Below are positions 25,973 through 34,699 of a stretch of 64,000 nt of DNA, in pieces. The stretch spans positions 3,472,001 through 3,536,000 of the forward strand of contig NZ_CP109785.1 in assembly GCF_025913575.1 (NCBI RefSeq), read 5' to 3'. The notes beneath the pieces were generated by a model. It did not search any database. It was given only the letters and a program-made list of their open reading frames with translations, and was not told the DNA's origin. Position numbers and translations under genes: made by a program. Every line of letters begins with the position of its first letter. The stretch's first letter is position 1. This DNA is from Halocatena marina (lineage in GTDB: Archaea; Halobacteriota; Halobacteria; Halobacteriales; Haloarculaceae).

Positions 25973-26293
25973 ATGAAGTTCTGCGACGAGTGCGGCTCGA
26001 TCATGCACAAGGAGGATAACACGTGGGTGTGTCGCTCTTGTGGTTATGAAGCATCACGTGATACTGCCGCCGAGCAGAAAATGGTCACCACACAGGCACA
26101 AGAAGACGGCGGAATCGTCGATATAAGTGAGGCTGAAGACAGGGGACTCCCCTCCACGTCTGTTGTCTGCCCGAACTGTGATAACGATCGAGCGTACTGG
26201 TACATGCAGCAGATCCGATCGGCTGATGAGTCCGAGACACGATTTTTCATCTGCACTGAGTGCGAACATCGGTGGCGAGAAGACGACCACTGA
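25973..26293 (+). CDS. tfs: Transcription elongation factor TFS
   Basis: A 106-residue archaeal TFS (TFIIS/RPB9-like). The N-terminal zinc ribbon uses C4, C7, C20 and C23 (FCDECG, VCRSCG); the C-terminal ribbon uses CPNC and CTEC, with the acidic loop SADESET carrying the Asp-Glu pair that enters the RNA polymerase channel and stimulates cleavage of backtracked RNA. The acidic pair is intact, so this is a cleavage-competent paralogue. Length is typical. It is monocistronic. Confidence 0.96.
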   Translation: MKFCDECGSIMHKEDNTWVCRSCGYEASRDTAAEQKMVTTQAQEDGGIVDISEAEDRGLPSTSVVCPNCDNDRAYWYMQQIRSADESETRFFICTECEHRWREDDH

Positions 26294-26446
26294 GGCGCTT
26301 CCGAACATCTCCTGTCTTTCACCTGAGTTGGTTAGTCGAGTCTATTGATGTACCGAGACGGTCCACAACACGACTGATGAACTCAGCAAACTGATCGTCA
26401 TTTTCGCTAAAAACTGAAAGCGGTTTATCTTGGGCTTGGAGTGAGT

Positions 26447-27175
26447 TTACGCCCGCGCGAAAATGAGATATCCAGTGTGTCCGACCCCGGCCGTCGAGGG
26501 GCGTGTTCCGCGCTCGTCGATATCCATCCCTCGTTGAATCGTTTCGTAGGTTTTGATATCCTGTAGATCGGTCGATCGGGCAGTTTCGACGACAGCGCGT
26601 GTTCCTTCGACGAAAGGAACGTACGCCGAGAGGAATCCACCGGGGACGAGCAACTCTGATGCGCGTTCGACGACGCGTGGGGCGTCTTTGGTGTCGAGCG
26701 TTATGAGATCGAATCTGGATTCCTGCTCGGACAGTTCGTCCAGGTCGTCGGTTACATCGCCTGTTCGAACGGTGACGGCATCGTCTACTCCCGCAAGCTC
26801 CATGTTCTTTCGCGCTACGTCGGCGAACTCCGGGTCGTGCTCGTAGGTGGTAACCGTCGCTCCGGCGCGCGCGAGGTACGCACTCAACACTCCCGTTCCA
26901 GTTCCGGCGTCGAGTACCTGATCACCCCCACTACAGCCGGTGTGGCCCATCACGAGTCCGATATCTCTGGGCATCATCGGTGCGCCGGTTCGCTCGAAGT
27001 GAGCAAAGAGGTCGGGACCGCGAAGCGCTCGTGCGGTGAATTCTTCACCGAGATGCGTCTCGACGATGTCGCCGGGCGCAACAGTCTCGGGAACTTCAAT
27101 GACACCGAGATCGGTTTCGAGCGTTTCACCCGGTGCGAGGAGATACTCCCGATTCTCGCGAACGAGGAGAATCAC
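26447..27175 (-). CDS. trmI: tRNA (adenine-N1)-methyltransferase TrmI
   Basis: A 242-residue SAM-dependent enzyme of the TrmI family that methylates A57/A58 in the tRNA T-loop. The N-terminal beta domain ([20 protein letters not shown]) precedes the Rossmann fold with [30 protein letters not shown] (SAM site) and a [11 protein letters not shown] motif. It starts at GTG and overlaps the end of nac by four bases (GTGA), so the two genes are translationally coupled. The pairing of nac and trmI is a known archaeal arrangement. Confidence 0.93.
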   Translation of the reverse strand: MILLVRENREYLLAPGETLETDLGVIEVPETVAPGDIVETHLGEEFTARALRGPDLFAHFERTGAPMMPRDIGLVMGHTGCSGGDQVLDAGTGTGVLSAYLARAGATVTTYEHDPEFADVARKNMELAGVDDAVTVRTGDVTDDLDELSEQESRFDLITLDTKDAPRVVERASELLVPGGFLSAYVPFVEGTRAVVETARSTDLQDIKTYETIQRGMDIDERGTRPSTAGVGHTGYLIFARA

Positions 27176-27537
27176 TCGAGGCGGGATATGGCAGCCGCGA
27201 GGTCGCCGTCCTCGGCTTCGAGGGCTTCGCGTGCCTCCTCTGTGTTCACACCTGCCCGCTGTGCGACGATTTCTACGTCTTCGTCGGGAATCGCCTGCTC
27301 GTCAGCACTGTCGTCTGTGCTGGAATCGCTTGTGGCCTGTGTATCCGGCTCGCCAACGATCTGGTAGGTCTCCTGGCCCTGTGCGGAGATCCGCTGTACC
27401 TCTGGGGACGTGAATACCAGCTCCTCGTCTGCTGTCCGGATAATAACTTCCTCGGCATCGATATCGTCGGTTTCGATGCCCATCTGCTCCATCATCTGCT
27501 GCATCTTACGTGGGTCAAGACCGCCTCCACCAAACAT
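27172..27537 (-). CDS. nac: Nascent polypeptide-associated complex protein
   Basis: A 121-residue archaeal NAC. The N-terminus [20 protein letters not shown] is the family signature, followed by the NAC beta domain ([17 protein letters not shown]), an acidic Asp/Ser linker, and a C-terminal UBA domain ([21 protein letters not shown]). It binds ribosomes and emerging chains as a homodimer. It is the first gene of a two-gene operon with trmI. No promoter motif was measured exactly. Confidence 0.95.
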   Translation of the reverse strand: MFGGGGLDPRKMQQMMEQMGIETDDIDAEEVIIRTADEELVFTSPEVQRISAQGQETYQIVGEPDTQATSDSSTDDSADEQAIPDEDVEIVAQRAGVNTEEAREALEAEDGDLAAAISRLE

Positions 27538-27628
27538 ACCTACTTAGAAACGCGGCGTCGGCAAAAACATACTGTTCCATGATGACGCTAAGCGAACTCC
27601 CTCATTGTTCGAGCCAACAGCGATTGGC

Positions 27629-28105
27629 TCAGTCGGCCTCGGCTCCTTCGCGGACTGTCACCGCTACCCCGGTTTCGAAATCGTCCATTGCGTGAGACGG
27701 TAGTTCGGCCCGTCCGACAGCAAGCACTGTTCCGTCGTGTGTCACGAGAACCTCATCCCCTGGTCTGACTTCCGCGTCTACGGCGTGTACGAATTTCGCA
27801 AAGGCGTTTTTCTCATCTCTGACGAACGGAACACTCTCACTGCCGACCTCGACAGCCGGTCCACCGATGGCGTCGTAGAGGCGCTTTCCTCCTTCGACGC
27901 CTAGTGTGAATCGTCCATCGATCCCGTAGGAGACGATCCGTTGACCCTCGTGTGGCCCACCCCCACACGTCACCTGCTGGGGCCGTCCTGATGAGGTGTG
28001 CATCACCGTCTGTACCTCCTCAGCTGGGAACAGCGCCCGACCAGCACCGTTTCCGAACTGGTAGTCCGCGATCGTACACAGCGTCTCCCGCTCGGCCGGA
28101 TCCAT
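27629..28105 (-). CDS. PUA domain protein
   Basis: A 158-residue protein with a C-terminal PUA RNA-binding domain (about 75-150: FVRDEKNAFAKFVHAVDAEVRPGDEVLVTHDGTVLAVGRAELP). The N-terminal part (CTIADYQFGNGAGRALFP) matches the pre-PUA part of archaeal proteins that bind tRNA or rRNA. It probably acts in RNA modification or ribosome maturation, but the exact target is unknown. It lies upstream of nac-trmI on the same strand, 91 bases away. Confidence 0.87.
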   Translation of the reverse strand: MDPAERETLCTIADYQFGNGAGRALFPAEEVQTVMHTSSGRPQQVTCGGGPHEGQRIVSYGIDGRFTLGVEGGKRLYDAIGGPAVEVGSESVPFVRDEKNAFAKFVHAVDAEVRPGDEVLVTHDGTVLAVGRAELPSHAMDDFETGVAVTVREGAEAD

Positions 28106-28374
28106 ACACTCCGCTGCGAGTCGGCAAAGAAAAGTCCCTCGATACGATCTGTGAGCTGCTCAATTTTCCTTTTTTCTCGATTCCACATCAGAAGCGAGCC
28201 GCGAGACTATAACTTCAAATACTATCCAATATTAATATGAATTAACTTTGATGTATATTTCGCTCCAACAATACCTCGCACATGTTGCCCCCGTGCAACT
28301 ATTCATAACGAACGATACTGTAGTTTAGATCGATTTGGTGACATTTATACGGCTGTGTAACCACTATTTATACA

Positions 28375-28554
28375 ATGGCAACAGAGAAACAAAACCTCGG
28401 AATCGGCGTTTTCCTTTTGGCCGTTAGCACCGTCGTTATCATCGCTATCGCCGACACCGGAAGCGCTGTTCCTGCCGCTCTGGGCGGGGCTGCCACGCTC
28501 ACAATGGCTGCTGGTGCGCTCATCGTCGGTCTGTACGACGGGACAGGCGTTTAA
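28375..28554 (+). CDS. Small two-helix membrane protein, unknown
   Basis: A 59-residue protein starting MATEKQNLGIGVFLLAVSTV. Two hydrophobic segments (about 9-26 and 34-53) suggest two membrane helices joined by a short DTGSAVP turn. I do not recognise a family. TTTATAC boxes lie 26-34 bases and immediately before the start. The AT-rich 270 bases before it hold no other gene. Codon use and a clean stop support it as real. Confidence 0.65.
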   Translation: MATEKQNLGIGVFLLAVSTVVIIAIADTGSAVPAALGGAATLTMAAGALIVGLYDGTGV

Positions 28555-28703
28555 GCGAGGTAAAACGGTCTTTGCGACTCGGATACCTATTTTTATCACT
28601 GTTGCTACAATGGAGTGCGCATGCACGCTCACAGAGAACAACCGACTGACTCTAGAATTGCGAGCCGTGCGACGATGAGCATCGATCACGCTCGGGTGAT
28701 GCT

Positions 28704-29759
28704 ATGTTGATGACGCCCGGACCGACAGCGGTTCCAGAGCGGGTTCGTGCGGCGATGAGCCAGCCAATTCACAATCCGGACGTTCAGTCGGAGTTTGCCA
28801 CGTTCTACCGTTCACTGACGGAGGAGCTCGGCGAAGTGTTCGGAACCGATGATGACATCGTGATTCTCGGTGGCGAGGGAATTCTCGGACTTGAGGCGAG
28901 TCTGGCGTCGATTCTCGATGGGGGCGAAGACGTGTTGTGTCTCGCTAACGGGCTGTTCGGGGAGTGGTTCGAGGAGTTCGTCGAGTTGCATGGCGGTGTG
29001 CCGATATCCTGTTCGACCACTGGGACAGAACCACTCGACGTCGAGACTGCCAAATCGCTGCTCGCCTCCCACGACATCGAGGTTGCCACGATGGTCCACT
29101 GCGAGACGCCCACCGGAACGCTCAACGACCTTTCTACTATTTTATCACTCTGTGCCGAGGAGGGCGTCACCACGATCGTCGATGCCGTCTCATCGCTTGG
29201 CGGGACGCCAGTTCCGACCGAAGACATCGACATCTGTATCGGTGCTTCCCAGAAGTGTCTGAGCAGCCCCCCGGGACTCACGATGCTATCGGTGAGCGAC
29301 AATGCGTGGGATGCGATCGGTGAGACCGAACAGACCTCGTTCTACACGAGTCTCGCGCCGTGGAACGATTTCGGAGAGCAGTTCCCGTACACTCACCTCG
29401 TCTCGAATCTCTATGCGCTCGATGAGAGCGTCGCACTGGTGCGCGAGGAGGGGCTCGAACACGTATACGAGCGCCACGACAACGCTGGCGAACTCTGTCG
29501 AGAGCTGGGCAGGGAGCTAGGACTGTCTACGTACGCACCAACTGAACGGTGCTCACCGACTGTGACGGCATTCGAGATTGAGGATGGAAACGCCCGCACA
29601 GTGCAGCGCAAACTCCAAAACGAGCACGACATTATTCTTGCAACGAGTCTCGGCGATCTTGAAGACAACATTCTCCGCGTCGGTCACATGGGCACGAACG
29701 CAGATCAGGACAACGTCGAACGAACGATGTCGGCACTCGATGACGTACTCTCTCAATAG
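28704..29759 (+). CDS. Class V aminotransferase, alanine-glyoxylate type
   Basis: A 351-residue PLP enzyme. It begins MLMTPGPTAVPERVRAAMS, the usual first motif of alanine-glyoxylate/serine-pyruvate aminotransferases. The cofactor Asp is in TTIVDAVSSLGGTP and the PLP lysine in GASQKCLSSPPGL. Expected reaction is transfer of an amino group from serine or alanine to glyoxylate or pyruvate; the true substrate is not readable. Length is slightly short but complete. No pathway partners are adjacent. Confidence 0.9.
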   Translation: MLMTPGPTAVPERVRAAMSQPIHNPDVQSEFATFYRSLTEELGEVFGTDDDIVILGGEGILGLEASLASILDGGEDVLCLANGLFGEWFEEFVELHGGVPISCSTTGTEPLDVETAKSLLASHDIEVATMVHCETPTGTLNDLSTILSLCAEEGVTTIVDAVSSLGGTPVPTEDIDICIGASQKCLSSPPGLTMLSVSDNAWDAIGETEQTSFYTSLAPWNDFGEQFPYTHLVSNLYALDESVALVREEGLEHVYERHDNAGELCRELGRELGLSTYAPTERCSPTVTAFEIEDGNARTVQRKLQNEHDIILATSLGDLEDNILRVGHMGTNADQDNVERTMSALDDVLSQ

Positions 29760-29817
29760 TGAGTGCCCCACGACCGGTGAACTGTGTGGCAACCGCCACA
29801 TCACGCACGGACAATGA

Positions 29818-30624
29818 TCACACGGTCGTCTTTCGGGCGGTGATCATCTCTACCGTCACGTCTTGCGTGAATGTCTCTTCTTCCCGTTCATTCAGGTGGG
29901 TGCGCAGGTCAGCCTCGAATGCGTCTTTATCGTCTCCGAATATGTCTGGAGAGCAGTATGACAATGAAAAGACGTAGCCAACGATGCTGCCGATCTCCCA
30001 CTCGCGCTCGCTTTCGATGGACGTGACTTCGATGTCGGTGAATTCGAATTCATCGACCATCTCATCCCACGGATCGTCGTACTCTCCGTCAGTCGGACCA
30101 GTTCGCTCTGGCAGCGCTTCGAGATACTCATCCGCGAGTGTGTACACAGCTTCGTGCCATGGCTGTCCGCCCCGAACCAACCATTCTTCGTCTGTGATGA
30201 TTGCAATACCGCCGCCCGGTTCGATCATAGAGCACAGTTGATCGAGTGTTCTCCGCTGATCCATCCAGTGAAACGACCGTCCCATCGTTACCAACTGAAA
30301 CGTTCCCAACTCGTTGCTCAAATCCGAATCTGACCCGATCACCCATTCGGTATTTTCTGCCTCGTGCTCGCTCGCATCTGCCTTGCGGCGAGCCTCACGA
30401 AGCATCCGTTCATTCGGGTCCATCCCGATGACTTCGTTCACATGCTCTGCGAGCGGAATGGCGATTTGCCCAGCTCCACATCCCAGATCGAGAACACGGG
30501 CAGACCCATCCAACGCGAACTGCTCTCGAAGAGACGTTATGGCCGCATCGGGATAGCTAGGTCGGTAGTGAGCATACCATTCCTCTGTACTTTCGAATAG
30601 CTCCGAATCGTCTGCTGTGGACAT
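29818..30624 (-). CDS. Class I SAM-dependent methyltransferase
   Basis: A 268-residue methyltransferase with motif I VLDLGCGAGQIAIPLAEHV near residue 45, motif II VIGMDPNERML and a FHWMDQRRTLDQL segment like the UbiE/Methyltransf_11 family with a preceding HYRPSYP motif. The substrate is unknown. It converges with the aminotransferase gene. Acidic composition and length are ordinary. Confidence 0.85.
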   Translation of the reverse strand: MSTADDSELFESTEEWYAHYRPSYPDAAITSLREQFALDGSARVLDLGCGAGQIAIPLAEHVNEVIGMDPNERMLREARRKADASEHEAENTEWVIGSDSDLSNELGTFQLVTMGRSFHWMDQRRTLDQLCSMIEPGGGIAIITDEEWLVRGGQPWHEAVYTLADEYLEALPERTGPTDGEYDDPWDEMVDEFEFTDIEVTSIESEREWEIGSIVGYVFSLSYCSPDIFGDDKDAFEADLRTHLNEREEETFTQDVTVEMITARKTTV

Positions 30625-30781
30625 CGATCTGATGATTTATTACAGGTTGGCGATCGAAGTTCTATCGAACGTTCAAGACACCCTTCTGAGACAATCGGGT
30701 TCTCACTCGACGCCTTCAGACGTTCGTAAAAATGTCGTCTCTTTGCGAGAAGTGACCAGCTCTGATATCCATCACCAATGC

Positions 30782-30967
30782 TCAGTGTGTTGCGCGGAAT
30801 TCGCCGTGCTTGATACCAATGTAGAACGTGACGATTCCAAACACGAGCAATCCGCCGCTGACCATTGACTTGGTCGTGGCCGACATTGGGCTACTCAGTG
30901 TGCCGCCGAGAATAATGACGAGCAATACGACGAACAGGCCGATCGATGTTGTTTGATCGAAGTCCAT
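30782..30967 (-). CDS. Small membrane protein (DUF7333-like)
   Basis: A 61-residue protein with two membrane helices (about 9-25 GLFVVLLVIILGGTL and 37-53 GGLLVFGIVTFYIG) and a short loop. Similar small haloarchaeal proteins are, as I recall, named DUF7333; function unknown. It is 56 bases upstream of the stop of nothing on its strand and is probably monocistronic. Confidence 0.65.
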   Translation of the reverse strand: MDFDQTTSIGLFVVLLVIILGGTLSSPMSATTKSMVSGGLLVFGIVTFYIGIKHGEFRATH

Positions 30968-31023
30968 ATCGACGGTTCGAATGACGACGGAATAAGGCTT
31001 CAGGTCACCGATGTGAACAGTGG

Positions 31024-31857
31024 TTACCAGCTGTCCGGTGCGAATGACGGATTGATCTGTCGGTCTTCTCGGTCGATGTTGTCGATGGTCGAGATGTCTC
31101 CATCGTCGAGCGAGAGAGTGACTGACTCCGCGTTATCGCGGAGGTGATCTTCGCCGGTTGCTTTCGGAATCGCGGTGATTCCCTTTTCTCGCAGCCACGC
31201 GAGGCTCACCTGTGCCTCGCTGACTCCATGCTCCTCGGCGATTTCCTGTAGTTCTGGAACATCGAACACCGCCCCTCGTGCCAGCGGCGAGTACGCGACG
31301 AGCCGGATGTCGTTGCTGGCGCAGTAGTCACGCAGCCTTTTCTGCTGGAGCAGTGGGTGACACTCGACCTGATTGGCAAAGATTGGTGCCTCAGAGACTG
31401 ACTGTGCCGTCTCGAGAAGCTCTGGTGTGAAGTTACTCATACCGACGTGCTCGATGAGACCAGCATCGGCCAGCTCATCAAACGCACTGAGTGTCTCTTC
31501 AGCATCGTACGGATCGGCTGGCCAGTGGGCGTACAACAGATCAACGGAATCGACACCGAGCCTGTCGAGACTCTCGCGGGTAGTCTCGATGACATCGTCG
31601 TAGCCGAGTTGCTCGTACCACACTTTCGTCGCAAGAAAGACCTGCTCGCGGTCGACATTGGCCGTTCGAATTCCCTCCCCGACACTCGCTTCGTTGCCGT
31701 ACACTTGCGCTGTGTCGATGTGACGATACCCCATCGAAAGCGCCGTACGGACGCTCTCTGCACACTGCTCGGGATCGGAGTTCTGCCACGTTCCCAATCC
31801 GAGCATCGGCATCCCACGTGCAGTCGGCACACGCTCTGCGAGTTGTTTCTGGTCCAT
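31024..31857 (-). CDS. Aldo/keto reductase
   Basis: A 277-residue TIM-barrel NAD(P)H oxidoreductase. Motifs in order: MLGLGTWQ, GYRHIDTAQVYGNEASVGEGI (catalytic Asp and Tyr), LYAHWPADP, VGMSNFTPELL, NQVECHPLLQQ and AIPKATGEDHL (NADP site). The catalytic lysine (ATKVWYEQL) and the Tyr are kept. It would reduce aldehydes or ketones; the natural substrate is unknown. A second, different aldo/keto reductase lies at 46.4-47.25 kb. Confidence 0.92.
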   Translation of the reverse strand: MDQKQLAERVPTARGMPMLGLGTWQNSDPEQCAESVRTALSMGYRHIDTAQVYGNEASVGEGIRTANVDREQVFLATKVWYEQLGYDDVIETTRESLDRLGVDSVDLLYAHWPADPYDAEETLSAFDELADAGLIEHVGMSNFTPELLETAQSVSEAPIFANQVECHPLLQQKRLRDYCASNDIRLVAYSPLARGAVFDVPELQEIAEEHGVSEAQVSLAWLREKGITAIPKATGEDHLRDNAESVTLSLDDGDISTIDNIDREDRQINPSFAPDSW

Positions 31858-32045
31858 ACACAGCGTTCGTTCGAGAGCGCAAAAGGGGTTGTGAACGAAT
31901 ATGTTGTGCCATACCCCATCGTATCAGATCGGACCAACACCAGAGGATGCTGCAGCTACCGAATGGTGAAATGGTAGTAAGAATGTACAGTAGGGCTGTA
32001 CCGTGTCGTGTCGTACAGTGCTGTATTGTATTGTATTTGGTTCTC

Positions 32046-33419
32046 TCAGTACTTGGAATCGGCGTCGGCGATCTCGTATACGTCATCGAGGACGTCGTCG
32101 CGCATTTCTTTCCAGTGTTCGAATCCGTCACTGCTCGTGGGGTACTCATCGTAAATACGTTTGAGCTCACTTCCTTTCCTGTTGATCCGCCAGAGATCAT
32201 ACAGCATATCCCAGTGACCGATCGTCTTCGCAGCGGTTTTCACTTTTGTGAGCATTCCCATCGAGGTCGACCCGCTTTTCGCGACGGTTTCAGCGATGTG
32301 CTGAGCGGGGAGTTTCGTGATGACATCGAGAATTTCATCGAGACCGGTTGCACTACCCCAGATGTTGTAGAGGTCCATCGTGGCGAACGTCTTGCCAAAG
32401 TCGGTCATCACTTGATGATTGTACCTCCATAGCGCGTCTTCATCGTCCGTCCGACCGTCCTCGATCGCATCGACGGCGACCTGAGCGGCCCAATGACCGG
32501 CTTTCGCTGCGCCCGGAATGCCGCCCCCTGTGATTGGATTGACGTGACCGGCGGCGTCACCGACAGCGAGGAAACCGGGTGCGACCGCCGAATCGTACGG
32601 TCGTCGGGTGGGTAATGCCGCCCCGAGTTTGTCTTTGACCCGTGCACCAGCGAACTCAGCCCGATCTCGAAGATCCTCTTTGAGTACCTCGACGAGCTTC
32701 ATCGGTGGTTTGTTCATCTGGAAGCCGAGACCGACGTTGATCTCGGTCGCCGTCCGTGGGAAATACCACAGATATCCCAGCTCTTCAGTCGGTTTGAACA
32801 CAAGTGCGTCGTCCCAATCGACGGGGTTGTCGACTTCAAGGACTTCACGGTAGGCCGAACAGAACTGCGAGTAATTGACGTTCGTATCGAACGTTGCATC
32901 CGAGAGATCGGCTTTATCTTGTAACAGTGAGAGTGCTCCCGCGGCATCGATGACGATCTCAGCCTCGTAGTTGGTCACCGATCCCTTTTGTGTCGCCTTT
33001 ACACCCTCAACGGCTCCATTCTGTATAACGTCGTGGACGACCGTATTGTAGTGAATCTCTGTACCGATGCGCTCTGCTTCTTCGAGAAGGACCTCACCGT
33101 AGCGCTTGCGATCGACGACAGCCCCAGTCACACCACCGAACGGAATGTCCATCGATTCGCCACTCTGAGGATTCTCAAAGCGTGCGTGCGTAATGTTATT
33201 GTTAGTGAATGATTCTTGTCGGAGGTAGTCGAGATCAATCGTATCGGGGAACGTACTCTTTCCTTTGATGGCGTCGCCACAGGCGATGTGCCCCGCTTCG
33301 TCGGCACTCTTTCGTTCCAGAAGAGCAACGTCAAGCCCCTCGCTGGCAACCGACGCAGCAGCAAACGCCCCGGATGTCCCGCCACCGACGACGAGTACAT
33401 CATAGGTTTCCGCAGGCAT
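32046..33419 (-). CDS. Geranylgeranyl reductase family FAD protein
   Basis: A 457-residue flavoprotein of the digeranylgeranylglycerophospholipid reductase type. The N-terminal FAD motif is VLVVGGGTSGAFAAASVASEGLDVALLE, then CGDAIKG, and a second FAD motif GFLAVGDAAGHVNPITGGGIPGA. The family saturates the isoprenoid chains of archaeal ether lipids. Haloarchaea carry several paralogues, and which chain or quinone this one reduces is unclear. About 400 bases upstream are gene-poor. Confidence 0.9.
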   Translation of the reverse strand: MPAETYDVLVVGGGTSGAFAAASVASEGLDVALLERKSADEAGHIACGDAIKGKSTFPDTIDLDYLRQESFTNNNITHARFENPQSGESMDIPFGGVTGAVVDRKRYGEVLLEEAERIGTEIHYNTVVHDVIQNGAVEGVKATQKGSVTNYEAEIVIDAAGALSLLQDKADLSDATFDTNVNYSQFCSAYREVLEVDNPVDWDDALVFKPTEELGYLWYFPRTATEINVGLGFQMNKPPMKLVEVLKEDLRDRAEFAGARVKDKLGAALPTRRPYDSAVAPGFLAVGDAAGHVNPITGGGIPGAAKAGHWAAQVAVDAIEDGRTDDEDALWRYNHQVMTDFGKTFATMDLYNIWGSATGLDEILDVITKLPAQHIAETVAKSGSTSMGMLTKVKTAAKTIGHWDMLYDLWRINRKGSELKRIYDEYPTSSDGFEHWKEMRDDVLDDVYEIADADSKY

Positions 33420-33818
33420 ATGTCCGCGTTACGTGTCTCATCATAAAAATCGGTCGTATACCCTTCTTCCTGCCGGAATGTCGTATCCGATCACGACACA
33501 TGATCACCACTTTGACGGTAAATCCACCGGACGCCATCCGCTTTCCGCCGAATAATTCTAATCTTTCCAACGCAAATTCACCACAATCTGTTCTATGATA
33601 CCATTTACCGTAACATTTTATTACATCAAATTTCTAAGTACATTCTATATGGTGTCAAAGTACACAATAGAGGTGTCAATGGATGCTACACGGATCGAAC
33701 GGCTACAATTAGATCGAGCGATTTCCTCCGGTTCAATTCTTCCGGAACCAACACTGAATCGAAGTACTATTTCGGCACTGAGTAAATTATTTCACCTAGG
33801 AGCACTGAGGTGGTACAC
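33420..33818. other. AT-rich intergenic stretch with doubtful small frame
   Basis: No convincing gene. A plus-strand frame at 33649-33828 would give 59 residues (from MVSKYTIEVSMDATRIERL) and overlaps the next gene start by ten bases; it resembles no family I know. The stretch is likely to hold the divergent promoters. Confidence 0.5.
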
Positions 33819-34112
33819 ATGTGTGTGAGGGTCAAGCTAACTGGTGTATTGACGCTGCGAGCGGGCGTCGAAGAATCGAGCGTCTTCGTTCCCGAACAGG
33901 CAACCATCACTGACGTGGTTGATGAACTCTCTCGGGAGTGTGGATCACAGGTACGCCCGGCCTTGCTGAAGGGCAATCGGCTCCGCTCGGACACTATCGC
34001 TGTTCGTGAATCGTCCGGATCGTCCCAGCGACTGTCGAGCACTAGCTCGGTTGATCCCGGTGACACCGTCCGATTCCAGTTTGAAGATCCCGACCAGCGA
34101 CTCTACGCGTAA
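33819..34112 (+). CDS. MoaD/ThiS-like ubiquitin-fold small protein
   Basis: A 97-residue protein that looks like a beta-grasp fold: VKLTGVLTLRAGVEESSVFV strand pair, ATITDVVDELSRECG helix and a final strand DPGDTVRFQFEDPDQ. This is the pattern of MoaD/SAMP proteins. The tail ends RLYA rather than the Gly-Gly needed for adenylation and sulfur or protein transfer, so it probably does not act as a conventional SAMP. The ATG at 33819 was chosen; GTG at 33810 is an alternative. Fold assignment is moderate. Confidence 0.6.
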   Translation: MCVRVKLTGVLTLRAGVEESSVFVPEQATITDVVDELSRECGSQVRPALLKGNRLRSDTIAVRESSGSSQRLSSTSSVDPGDTVRFQFEDPDQRLYA

Positions 34113-34154
34113 TCACATCACACACCACGACAGCCCTCCGCTGTTACGATCCAC

Positions 34155-34650
34155 TCACCCACGTTTGTTTTCTGGATCCAGATAGCTCTGTTCTAGCCCT
34201 CGAACGAGTTCGGTCACCGCACGGTTCATTGAAACGTCGACAATCAACCTCGGCAGCGAGATCGACGATTGCCCCATTGAGTTCGTCGATCTCGGTGTTC
34301 CGTTCGACATTGTGGTGCATACTGATCTTGTGCGACGGATACGTGCCAATCATCTCCCGAAACGATGCCAATACGTCATCGGTCAGCAGATAGATATTGT
34401 GGGCCGCAGCGACGGCTCACGCTTCGTCGATGAGTCGTTTCATGAGCCATTTGAGTCCAGCATCAGTCATCAGTTTGTCAACGGTCAACCGGGTGAGTGC
34501 GGCCTCCGGGAGTGTCGCAAGCCCGCGCAACTGCTTATCCCAGATATGTGGTGTTGGATCGTCAACGACCATTGTCTCGAAACTAGCGATGCTATTCGTG
34601 CGATTCGAGTGGTGTTACCCCCGGTCGCACAGGGTAGAACTGACGAAAGA
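34155..34650 (-). pseudogene. Ketopantoate reductase (panE) pseudogene, 5'-truncated
   Basis: Minus-strand pieces match the C-terminal half of ketopantoate 2-reductase. One frame reads HIWDKQLRGLAT, LMKRLIDEA, then a TGA, then AVAAAHNIYLL, EMIGTYPSHKISM and ERNTEIDELNGAIVDLAA, the well-known ketopantoate reductase helix motif. A frameshift near 34240 moves the rest to the frame NRAVTELVRGLEQSYLDPEN with stop at 34155-34157. Another frameshift lies near 34565, where GGNTTRIARIASLV joins. The N-terminal NADP-binding half is absent. PanE makes pantoate for coenzyme A, so an intact copy should exist elsewhere. Confidence 0.75.
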
Positions 34651-34699
34651 ACGGCGAAGATGTCGCTTATGACTGCTGGCAAGAAATCCATACGCCATC

